This document shows positions 50,064 to 56,889 of a DNA stretch of 64,000 nt, in pieces. The stretch spans positions 16,648-80,647 of the forward strand of contig NZ_CALHGG010000150.1 of the NCBI RefSeq assembly GCF_938029845.1, in the 5' to 3' direction. The notes under the pieces were generated by a model. It had not been told where the DNA came from, ran no database searches, and saw nothing but the letters and a program-made list of their open reading frames with translations. Position numbers and translations under genes: made by a program. The stretch is from an uncultured Capnocytophaga sp. (GTDB lineage: Bacteria > Bacteroidota > Bacteroidia > Flavobacteriales > Flavobacteriaceae). Each line of letters starts with the position of its first letter. Position 1 is the stretch's first letter.

Positions 50064-51184
50064 TGTTCTATAAATTTTAATCGTTTAGCAATCATTGTTA
50101 CTATATCAACGGTTACGGCATTACCTATGAGCTTATAGCGTTGTGTCTTAGAAATAGGTTTTATTGTGCCGTTGTAATCGCCATATTGTGTCCAGTTGTC
50201 GGGGAACCCTTGTAGGCGTTCACATTCTATTTCTGTCAATCTACGTACTCCATCAAGTAAGTTATTTTCTTGAAAAGCATTACTCGATATAGTAGGGCAG
50301 ATTTTGAGGTTTGCACCTTTATTTTTACCTTGCGAACGTTGCTTTATAATAAAGTCAGAATTGTGTCTTGTTAGAGCGGGGCTTATTCCTTTTTCGTCAA
50401 AAACTCTATTTTGTTGATAGGGCTGCCTGCCATTGGATTCAGTAGAAGGGTTTATCTGTATAATAGTCATATCTGAGTGCAATCCTCCTGAGTGTCCTCC
50501 ACCTGTGAGTGTGGCTGCAACTTTGGGGATTATATAAGTATCATTGCTCCCCATCTTGGAGTAGCGGGCAGTTATTGTTCGTGCAAGTGAAGTTTTGATA
50601 CTTGTACTTTTCCTATTTTCTTTCCTTGTCTTTCCCTTAGGTAATTTATCATTCTCTCCGATAGGAAATACTCCTGGGACACTTTTTTCTCTAAGATGTC
50701 CGATAAGGTAAATCCGCTCTCTATTCTGGGGTAAAAGCCACTTTGTATTAAGCAATTGAAATTCAAGTCTATAACCCCCAATGTTGGCAAATTCTTGGAG
50801 AATTGCCCAAAAGTCTGCGCCAGCATTTGAGGAGAATGTTCCTTTAACATTTTCCCAGATAAAAATACTTGGTCGGACGTGAGCAATGAGGGCAATTGCC
50901 TGTGCGATAAGGCTACTTTTGTTTCCTTTAAGTCCAGCGCGCTTTCCAGCAAGGCTGAAATCTTGGCAAGGCGATCCGAATGTGATAATGTCTGCTCCTG
51001 CAATATCTGCGGACTGAATAGCGGTAATATCTCCGAGGTTTTTTGCATTTGGAAAATTGTATTTATAGTTAGCAATAGCGTTTTTGTCGATCTCACTAAA
51101 ATAGTGCTCTGTGAATTGGTAACCTGCCTTCTGAAAGCCCAGAGCAAAGCCCCCAATTCCGCTAAAAAGGTCAATAATTTTCAT
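50060..51184 (-). CDS. DNA (cytosine-5) methyltransferase, orphan
   Basis: 374 residues. All core motifs are present: IDLFSGIGGFALGFQKAGY (I), the catalytic C73 in TFGSPCQDFSLAG (IV), ENVKG (VI, about 111-115), and the C-terminal RLTEIECERLQGFPDNW and LIGNAVTVD (IX-X). The target-recognition region is about 225-300. The enzyme transfers a methyl group from SAM to C5 of cytosine. No restriction endonuclease gene is adjacent, so it may shield the element's DNA from host restriction. The gene is 2 bp after the primase stop. Confidence 0.93.
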   Translation of the reverse strand: MKIIDLFSGIGGFALGFQKAGYQFTEHYFSEIDKNAIANYKYNFPNAKNLGDITAIQSADIAGADIITFGSPCQDFSLAGKRAGLKGNKSSLIAQAIALIAHVRPSIFIWENVKGTFSSNAGADFWAILQEFANIGGYRLEFQLLNTKWLLPQNRERIYLIGHLREKSVPGVFPIGENDKLPKGKTRKENRKSTSIKTSLARTITARYSKMGSNDTYIIPKVAATLTGGGHSGGLHSDMTIIQINPSTESNGRQPYQQNRVFDEKGISPALTRHNSDFIIKQRSQGKNKGANLKICPTISSNAFQENNLLDGVRRLTEIECERLQGFPDNWTQYGDYNGTIKPISKTQRYKLIGNAVTVDIVTMIAKRLKFIEQ

Positions 51185-51186
51185 AC

Positions 51187-54024
51187 TTAAAAATCTATTT
51201 CTTGACTTAGGTTATCGGTTATATGCGGGGCGGGAGAGGGCGAAGGTTGCGTTGGCTCTTCTATGACGGGTATATCCCCCAGCTGCTTAGTATCTATATA
51301 GAAATGCTCTAAGGAATTGCCATTTTCAGTTTTGCGCTTAGCCTTCTGTAACTCCCATTTATGGATATTACAATACTCTTGTAACTTCTTATACACTTGG
51401 AAAGGAGTGTATTTGTTGCCCAGCTCACCGATTGCCTCTCGGACAAATTCAGGCTTGTTTATCCAGTGATTGAGTTTTGCCTCATCGGCGAAATAATCAT
51501 TGAAGAAATTCAAGCAATTATCCCCAATAGAGAGCAATGCACGTCTGTTCTGCAAGGCTTCTAAAGGTGCCATGATAGGCTGGTCGCACGATAGGTAAAA
51601 CTGTAAGCAGTTGAACAGAAAATTATAATCGGCATTCCACTCCTCCGCACTGTAATCACTATTCATTATATCACGCCCGCCAAAGTCATCGGAAATCTTT
51701 CGTGAAAAGAGGTAATCATTCTTAGGGGTTTTGGCGTGGTAATAGTCTCCATTTTGGTAAAACAACAAGCGGCGAACCAAGGAACTTTCCTCAAAATCGG
51801 GAACATAGTTGGTTGTAGCTGCCATTTTCGGGCTTCGCTCAAAGGGAATGTAATAGATCTTTCCTCCCTTGTGGTTGGCTTCAAAGTCCCCCGTTACTTT
51901 GTTGTAGAAATCTCGGAAATCCTGATTGAAATTCATATCGTCCAAGAAAACCAAACGTGTTTTTTCTGTTACCTTATCGTAAGGGAACTTGTTATTGCCG
52001 AGTGTTTTCCCGTCAATGTATTTACTATTTAGCATTTTGCGAATGCCATTGACCAAAAAAGACTTTCCCGTACCTCCATAGGATCCCTTTACGCTGTTTC
52101 CTCCCTTGTAGTCAGTGCCTATTACGATAAAGCTCTCTGATTCTCGCTTGTGCTGGTGTAGCATATAGCCCACACAGTAGATTTTATTCATCAGGTGCAA
52201 TTCCTGTTCGTAGTTTTCTGCTTCGCTAAGGTTTTCGCTGGCTATTCCAAAAGGGTTTAAGTCCTTATGCGCTTCGTTAGCATCTTTCTCCCAATAGATA
52301 CGGCTGGAATTAATCAATACTTTGAAATAATTGCTATCCTTATTCAGTATCTTGATACGTGTACGTCCCTGCTCATCGGTATATTTTTCAAAAAAGGGCG
52401 TTAGTAAGGATATGTTATGGTTGATGATCTCATCTTTCCAAAATTGCACCTTGAGCGCTCCCGAATACTTGTAGGAAGCAATGCTATCCTTTTGTATCTT
52501 TATAGCCTCGTTGGCGAAGAAATACCACTGATACGAACGCCCGTAGTTAGTAATGTCTTTGTCAAATATAGGAAGCATTTTAAGGTGTGAAGGTTGGAAA
52601 GCTGCTGCCGAAAACACTCGGTTGCGTACCTGCTCATTATATACCTTGTTGTCAATCCATTCCAATACATATTTCTTAATAGCTGTACTGAGTATTTTTT
52701 CTAATTTGCCCTGCTTGAGGCTGACAAATTCGCATTCGTCCTCCTTTTGCTCAGAATAGTTGGAAGCAAAGGTATAAAAGCCCTTGAGGTGCAGAAAGTG
52801 AATGATTTTAGTAGGATTGAACTGTACAGTACCCTTGTCAGAGAACGTCCAAAAACGGAAGTTTAGCGCCTGATGGAGCATTTTGGCGAAGATAGCTTGA
52901 AGAATCTCCTTACCTGCATTCTTCTCACGGCGCAACCAGTCGGCAAAGTCTTTTTTCTTGGAATATTTCAGATCCTTGGGCAGCCAAACCAGCTTTATAT
53001 CTAAGAAGCTATCGGCTATCTGTACCGCTTGCTTAACGCCTGTTTCGTCCAAATCGGGTATGTAATAGATATTTTTGGCTATTTGGGAAAGCTCGTAATA
53101 CTCTTGGCTATTGATTACCTCCGTTTCGGAGTTGAACCAAATCACATCATACCCCAGTGAGGCAATATTAATGCCGTCCGTGCCTCCTGTAGCGATGATT
53201 ACTGTTTCCAACTTTAGTTTGTCCAATTGAGCCAAAAGATCCTTTTTCGTCTCACTATTTCTTACTGTTTTCAGATCCTTGATAACGTGCTGTATGGTCT
53301 CATATTCCACCTTTTCAAAGAGCCGATCCCAGCCATATATGATACGTTTGCCGCTTTTATCCCCAACAAACGAATGTTTGTGTATAAAAGCGTCTCCTTT
53401 AGGGGCATAAGGTTGGTATATCTTTACATAATCCCCCTTGTCATAACCAAAAATAGGAAAATCAGCATTGGCAATAGTTGTTTTTTTGTATTTGTTACCC
53501 TTTTCATTCACTCCAACAGTCTGGTAGCTCTCTATTTCCTTAAAAACATATTCCTTTAAAAGCTCCTCTGTATAGAAAGGGAACAAGCGTTGTAGTAGTT
53601 TCTTGTTTTTGTAAGAAGAAGAAAAATTGACTTTCCAAAAACCTTCGTCCTCCTCCACATTAGAGGAAAATTCCACCGTGGGAGTTACCTTATTACCCTC
53701 AGGAAGTGGCACCCCATATTGGCTACATAGTTTTTTCAGGGCTTCCCAAAAGGTACAATGATCACGTTTTACGACGTAATCAATCGCATTCATACCTTTA
53801 TTTTCTACCCCGAAATCTGTAAAGGTATAAGGGGCAGGGCCTTTATCACTTGTTTTTTGGTTAATATGGCAGGAACCAGTTTTATCCTCAGTACGTACGG
53901 CAAAACCTTTGAGGCGTCCACGATTGCGCGCTATTTCAGAGGCAAATTCGTCTTCAAAAAACTGACGGCCGTAATCGGTTGCATTCCAAAGTTCCTGCTT
54001 AAGTTGTTCTAAGTTGATGTCCAT
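51187..54024 (-). CDS. Primase-helicase (CHC2-like/Toprim plus SF3 ATPase)
   Basis: 945 residues. The N-terminal part resembles primase zinc-binding domains in layout (YTFTDFGVENKGMNAIDYVV, 66-85) but lacks a full set of zinc ligands. A Toprim-like domain lies at about 274-350 (VIIATGGTDGINIASLG, IPDLDETGVKQA). The helicase has Walker A GSYGGTGKS (647-655), Walker B LVFLDD (691-696) and sensor AATTNYVP (735-742), as in D5/SF3 helicases. It should start replication of the excised element. The tail is Pro/Ser-rich. Confidence 0.88.
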   Translation of the reverse strand: MDINLEQLKQELWNATDYGRQFFEDEFASEIARNRGRLKGFAVRTEDKTGSCHINQKTSDKGPAPYTFTDFGVENKGMNAIDYVVKRDHCTFWEALKKLCSQYGVPLPEGNKVTPTVEFSSNVEEDEGFWKVNFSSSYKNKKLLQRLFPFYTEELLKEYVFKEIESYQTVGVNEKGNKYKKTTIANADFPIFGYDKGDYVKIYQPYAPKGDAFIHKHSFVGDKSGKRIIYGWDRLFEKVEYETIQHVIKDLKTVRNSETKKDLLAQLDKLKLETVIIATGGTDGINIASLGYDVIWFNSETEVINSQEYYELSQIAKNIYYIPDLDETGVKQAVQIADSFLDIKLVWLPKDLKYSKKKDFADWLRREKNAGKEILQAIFAKMLHQALNFRFWTFSDKGTVQFNPTKIIHFLHLKGFYTFASNYSEQKEDECEFVSLKQGKLEKILSTAIKKYVLEWIDNKVYNEQVRNRVFSAAAFQPSHLKMLPIFDKDITNYGRSYQWYFFANEAIKIQKDSIASYKYSGALKVQFWKDEIINHNISLLTPFFEKYTDEQGRTRIKILNKDSNYFKVLINSSRIYWEKDANEAHKDLNPFGIASENLSEAENYEQELHLMNKIYCVGYMLHQHKRESESFIVIGTDYKGGNSVKGSYGGTGKSFLVNGIRKMLNSKYIDGKTLGNNKFPYDKVTEKTRLVFLDDMNFNQDFRDFYNKVTGDFEANHKGGKIYYIPFERSPKMAATTNYVPDFEESSLVRRLLFYQNGDYYHAKTPKNDYLFSRKISDDFGGRDIMNSDYSAEEWNADYNFLFNCLQFYLSCDQPIMAPLEALQNRRALLSIGDNCLNFFNDYFADEAKLNHWINKPEFVREAIGELGNKYTPFQVYKKLQEYCNIHKWELQKAKRKTENGNSLEHFYIDTKQLGDIPVIEEPTQPSPSPAPHITDNLSQEIDF

Positions 54025-54039
54025 TGCTACCCGTTTTTA

Positions 54040-54103
54040 TTAGCCACTGAAAAAGAAAGCCGTGTCTATATTGCGCAGAAGAACACGGCTTTTCAGTAGC
54101 TAA
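54040..54103. terminator. Extended hairpin upstream of the primase gene
   Basis: TTAGC-C-ACTGAAAA (54040-54053) and GCCGTGT (54059-54065) pair with ACACGGC-TTTTCAGT-AGCTAA (54083-54103); there is one mismatch and a 5-base bulge. The inner stem followed by T-rich sequence looks like a bidirectional terminator or attenuator between the repressor-side genes and the primase. It may also act as an origin-like structure. Confidence 0.65.
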
Positions 54104-54107
54104 TGGA

Positions 54108-54410
54108 TTAGTGTTTATTGCAAAATATATTTATAAAATCATCTATGAAAAAAGCGGCCTTCACCAGTTGTTGAAACTTAAAATAACGCTCCAAGTAAGA
54201 CAGCTCGTAAGAGAGGTAACACAGCTTGCATTCTCCTAAGAGATCTATACGCCACTCATTAGGCATAGCCTTGTCCAAGAGGTTAAAGACTTGATACGAA
54301 TCGAAGAAGAAAGAAAAGCATACTTTCCCCTGCTCCACACGGTAAGTAACATAGGTGATTCCCTCTGTTGTGGTGAGTATTTCCACCAATTCGTTTATAT
54401 GTTGTTCCAT
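54108..54410 (-). CDS. 100-residue protein, unknown function
   Basis: NELVEILTTTEGITYVTYRV then GKVCFSFFFDSYQVFNLLD suggests an alpha/beta domain. Five cysteines are present, two of them in ECKLCYLSYEL, without a clear zinc pattern. It is 2 bp after the HTH gene in the first leftward early unit. Confidence 0.58.
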   Translation of the reverse strand: MEQHINELVEILTTTEGITYVTYRVEQGKVCFSFFFDSYQVFNLLDKAMPNEWRIDLLGECKLCYLSYELSYLERYFKFQQLVKAAFFIDDFINIFCNKH

Positions 54411-54412
54411 AA

Positions 54413-54646
54413 TTAACAGCGTTCAATATTGATTAAATCATTGATAGGTTTCTTCAACAGTTTTTTTAAAGCCAACAAAGTGGAATAATGTGTCAACATA
54501 TCACTATCACGATATAGCCAACCATAAATTGCTTTAGGCGTTACATTCAGCTCTGTAGATAGTTTGCCTACGTGGTTTTTCTTTACCTCCTCTTTTATAT
54601 CTTCTCTTAGGCTAATTCTCATTTTGGTACTTATTTTGATACTCAT
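54413..54646 (-). CDS. Small HTH protein of the divergent switch
   Basis: 77 residues from ATG 54646, or 70 from ATG 54625 (MRISLREDIKEEVKKNHVG). VGKLSTELNVTPKAIYGWLYRD is a helix-turn-helix with a recognition helix. It is divergent from the XRE repressor and separated from it by an AT-rich operator region, like Cro opposite cI. The promoter box ends only 10 bp before ATG 54646, so the later start may be the true one. Confidence 0.7.
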   Translation of the reverse strand: MSIKISTKMRISLREDIKEEVKKNHVGKLSTELNVTPKAIYGWLYRDSDMLTHYSTLLALKKLLKKPINDLINIERC

Positions 54647-54655
54647 TTACAGGTG

Positions 54656-54663
54656 CAAATTTA
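54656..54663 (-). promoter_or_regulatory. Promoter -7 box for the leftward HTH gene
   Basis: TAAATTTG on the minus strand, the same sequence as the rightward box at 54751-54758. Confidence 0.6.
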
Positions 54664-54665
54664 CG

Positions 54666-54709
54666 AATAATATTTCAATATGCAATATAAAATATTATTT
54701 TTTGAAATA
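54666..54709. promoter_or_regulatory. Operator-like inverted repeats between the divergent promoters
   Basis: AATAATATTT (54666-54675) and AAATATTATT (54690-54699) form a perfect 10-bp inverted repeat. TATTTCA (54671-54677) and TGAAATA (54703-54709) form another. AT-richness lowers specificity, but the position suits repressor operators. Confidence 0.5.
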
Positions 54710-54750
54710 AAATATCTTTTTTAAATATATATTATTGAAAATTAATTACT

Positions 54751-54758
54751 TAAATTTG
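54751..54758 (+). promoter_or_regulatory. Promoter -7 box of the leaderless XRE repressor
   Basis: TAAATTTG ends 6 bp before the ATG at 54765, so transcription should start at or next to the start codon. Confidence 0.6.
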
Positions 54759-54764
54759 TCTATT

Positions 54765-55106
54765 ATGATTACTAAAGAGAAAATATTAGAGAATATCTCA
54801 AAAATTCGTGTAAATAAGAAGATTACACAGAAAAGTATTGCTGAATTTTTAGAGATAGAACAGGGAAGTTATAGTCTCTTAGAGAGAGGTGAGAGAGATT
54901 TAACTATTGACAGATTATTGCAAATAGCTATTTTTTTTAAAATGGATATAGTGGATATTATAACATATCCCAATAAGGGATCGTATAATAAAGAAAACGA
55001 AGAAGATATAAAAGCCATTTTGCAAATAGAACTCAAAAAAGATAAGAAAGATCAAGTAATGAAACTTATCTTTGGGGATAACAGCTTAGAGATATTAAAC
55101 AATTAA
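54765..55106 (+). CDS. XRE-family repressor, probably leaderless
   Basis: 113 residues from ATG 54765 (MITKEKILENISKIRVNKKI). An HTH_3 domain covers residues 5-62 (TQKSIAEFLEIEQGSYSLLE, RGERDLTIDRLLQIAIFF). The rest is a short Lys/Glu-rich helical region. An in-frame ATG at 54735 is upstream of the -7 box and is rejected. It is the likely lysogeny repressor, divergent from the HTH gene; the antirepressor at 48458 may counteract it. Confidence 0.83.
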   Translation: MITKEKILENISKIRVNKKITQKSIAEFLEIEQGSYSLLERGERDLTIDRLLQIAIFFKMDIVDIITYPNKGSYNKENEEDIKAILQIELKKDKKDQVMKLIFGDNSLEILNN

Positions 55107-55108
55107 TT

Positions 55109-55738
55109 ATGAAGAAGGGAACTATAAGTATAATCTTATCAATAATAGCTATTATTACTTGTATTATTAACTTTTTTGTGTTTAATATAAGGGTTGCTCC
55201 CTATGAGTTTGATGTATATGGAGCATTAGTTGGTATTTTAGGTATATTAGTTACGTTTTTACTGGGCTGGCAAATATTTAGTGTATTTCAGATGAAAAAG
55301 GAAATAGACAAACTAAAAAAAACATATACAAAATTAGAAAAACTTAGAGAAGATATTAAAGAACATACAAATCAGATGGATAATGATATCAAGAATTCTG
55401 GATATATATTAGGTTTTGAGTTGTATAGTACAATATTAGCTGATCATTATTTGAAAAATAGTGGAAGGTTTTCATTTTTTAGTGAGTTCAAAAATCTAAT
55501 ATTATGCCTATTATATGCCAATAATGTTCCTTCTCCTCTTTATGAAGAGAAAGCAAAACCTTTAGTAAATACATATTTACCTTTATTGATTGATTTTTGT
55601 ATAAATAACAGATATGAAATAGATAATTTAGATGATTTGACAAAGGAACAGTTATTGGAAAGAATTGATATATCCACAGAAGAAAATAAAAGAATAGATT
55701 TTTCCTTTCTGATAGCTACCTTGAAGGGAACTATATAA
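55109..55738 (+). CDS. Membrane protein next to the repressor, unknown function
   Basis: 209 residues, 2 bp after the repressor stop. Two N-terminal helices (IILSIIAIITCIINFFVF and YGALVGILGILVTFLLGW), a coiled coil (about 67-100) and a C-terminal helical domain. Codon use is AT-rich. Genes expressed together with the lysogeny repressor often alter the host or exclude other phages; that role is inferred from position. Confidence 0.65.
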   Translation: MKKGTISIILSIIAIITCIINFFVFNIRVAPYEFDVYGALVGILGILVTFLLGWQIFSVFQMKKEIDKLKKTYTKLEKLREDIKEHTNQMDNDIKNSGYILGFELYSTILADHYLKNSGRFSFFSEFKNLILCLLYANNVPSPLYEEKAKPLVNTYLPLLIDFCINNRYEIDNLDDLTKEQLLERIDISTEENKRIDFSFLIATLKGTI

Positions 55739-55796
55739 AAGCTAATAAAAACAGAAAAAAATAACGAATAGTATTTCCTATGTTATTAATATTTAG

Positions 55797-55804
55797 TATT
55801 TTTG
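55797..55804 (+). promoter_or_regulatory. Promoter -7 box for the gene at 55830
   Basis: TATTTTTG matches TAnnTTTG, 25 bp before the ATG. Confidence 0.55.
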
Positions 55805-55829
55805 CTGTGTAATACTAAATATTTAAGTT

Positions 55830-56342
55830 ATGTTTTTATCAAGTACATTATCCTTTTTGGATAGCTTTTCTATAGTTTCAGCAACAGTGGGAGTATCCCT
55901 AATAGTATCTTTTGAGTATTATAAAAGAAAAAGACTAAGCTATGAGGATAAAGAGGTTATAAAAAAATTATTACAAACCCTTGATGTAAATAATTTTCAA
56001 GAAAACATCTATCAACAAAACGCTTGGTATGGTTATTCCTTGGAATCTATACAGAAAACAACAAGTTTTGTAAAGGAATCTGAAAGGATAAGTAATTTCA
56101 TTGCGCAAAAGAAGTCTCGTAGAAGTGTAGAGAAGATAAGAACGCTTTTGAAAGAATTTAACCAATTGGTTATAGAGAAGATGAATACAAAACGTACTTC
56201 CTATATATTGCCCAAGGAACCAGACAAGTATTCACAAAGCGAAGCGACCGCAATAGTCCTTAATGAGAAGACAAAGAAGATATTTCAGGAGCTGGAAAAG
56301 TTTGTATTCTATATAAAGAAGGAACACCAGCTTATTTTTTAG
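55830..56342 (+). CDS. Membrane-anchored helical protein, unknown function
   Basis: 170 residues. An N-terminal hydrophobic segment (FSIVSATVGVSLIVSFEYY) anchors a charged helical domain with SRRSVEKIRTLLKEFNQLVI. It has its own promoter and is the last gene before the right-end sites. Expected to be expressed in the lysogen. A superinfection-exclusion or defence role is possible; no motif proves it. Confidence 0.6.
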   Translation: MFLSSTLSFLDSFSIVSATVGVSLIVSFEYYKRKRLSYEDKEVIKKLLQTLDVNNFQENIYQQNAWYGYSLESIQKTTSFVKESERISNFIAQKKSRRSVEKIRTLLKEFNQLVIEKMNTKRTSYILPKEPDKYSQSEATAIVLNEKTKKIFQELEKFVFYIKKEHQLIF

Positions 56343-56363
56343 AAACCAAGGCAATAAAATTTG

Positions 56364-56544
56364 GTTTCCAAAGTTTCCAAAGTCAAATAGTCGGAAATTT
56401 TTGGAAACCATTTTTGGAAACCACTTTACCCCCTTTTATTATACCCTTTTCTCTCTTTATAATATATTGATATATAATAATATAGAGAGAAAGAATAAAG
56501 ATAGCAAACACGCCCTTTTCGCTTTGGTTTCCAAAGTTTCCAAA
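56364..56544. repeat. Right cluster of six TTTGGAAAC sites
   Basis: Perfect copies start at 56364, 56373 (tandem pair, inverted), 56400, 56413 (direct), 56527 and 56536 (tandem pair, inverted). This mirrors the left cluster. The gap 56343-56889 holds no gene. Confidence 0.8.
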
Positions 56545-56582
56545 AATATTAGAAGTTTGAAGGGGGTGTATAGGGGAAGCGA

Positions 56583-56700
56583 GGGGCTGCGCCAAAGTCG
56601 TACCCTTCGGGAATCGTTTTAAAGCGGTATAGGGCTGCGCCCTATGGCTTTTTTTTGGCAGCCAGAGGCTGCAACTGCGAACGGCTTTAAAACTGCGAAG
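56583..56700. other. GC-rich branched-fold sequence near the right end
   Basis: GTTTTAAAGC (56616-56625) and GCTTTAAAAC (56684-56693) form a perfect outer stem enclosing ATAGGGC-TGC-GCCCTAT (56629-56645) and GCAGCC-AGA-GGCTGC (56658-56672). This could fold as a three-way structure. The first hairpin followed by TTTTTTTT (56649-56656) also makes a good terminator for the + strand. Confidence 0.6.
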
Positions 56701-56766
56701 GGAGGAGGAAAACCGCAAAACTATTTTAAAACCAGTAATTTACAGAAACAACAGAAACAGCGGAGC

Positions 56767-56786
56767 TGTGTCAAATCTGTGTCAAA
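56767..56786. repeat. Two TGTGTCAAA sites near the right end
   Basis: Copies at 56767-56775 and 56778-56786, 11 bp apart, on one face of the helix. A third copy lies near the left end at 25741-25749. They suit a recombination directionality factor or integrase accessory site. Confidence 0.5.
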
Positions 56787-56861
56787 ATACTTATATATAA
56801 CCCGAAATAGTCATTGAATAATATATTGATAATCAGGTGTAAATATTTGAAAAAAAATAAT

Positions 56862-56869
56862 TATCTTTG
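56862..56869 (+). promoter_or_regulatory. Chimeric -7 box of the cca promoter
   Basis: TATCTTTG: the first four bases come from the element and TTTG from the att core. It lies 20 bp before the cca ATG. Without the element the box would read TATTTTTG. Confidence 0.65.
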
Positions 56870-56880
56870 TACCACTGAAA
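56866..56880. repeat. attR core, 15-bp direct repeat
   Basis: TTTGTACCACTGAAA, identical to 25664-25678. It lies between the -7 box and the start codon of cca. Confidence 0.85.
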
Positions 56881-56889
56881 AAATACATA

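Larger units (their letters stand above)
25664..56880. mobile_element. Integrated element, probably a tailless temperate phage, about 31.2 kb
   Basis: The element is bounded by the 15-bp repeat TTTGTACCACTGAAA. It has a tyrosine integrase at the left end, clusters of TTTGGAAAC near both ends, a repressor/antirepressor switch, a primase-helicase and a long leftward operon of small membrane proteins. It contains no terminase, portal, tail, relaxase or type IV coupling gene that I can recognise. C-terminally anchored proteins, a u-spanin-like lipoprotein and NNPGN-domain proteins point to a membrane-containing virion. It lies between the DoxX-like gene and cca. Temperate phage is an inference; a satellite or other integrative element remains possible. 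Confidence 0.8.

Noticed and set aside
50572-51174. 200-residue minus-strand frame inside the methyltransferase gene
   Set aside because: It overlaps a gene with all C5 methyltransferase motifs and shows no domain of its own.
25664-56880. Conjugative transposon (ICE) of the CTnDOT type
   Set aside because: The integrase and promoter-like core fit, but there are no relaxase, coupling protein, TraG-type ATPase or other Tra genes.
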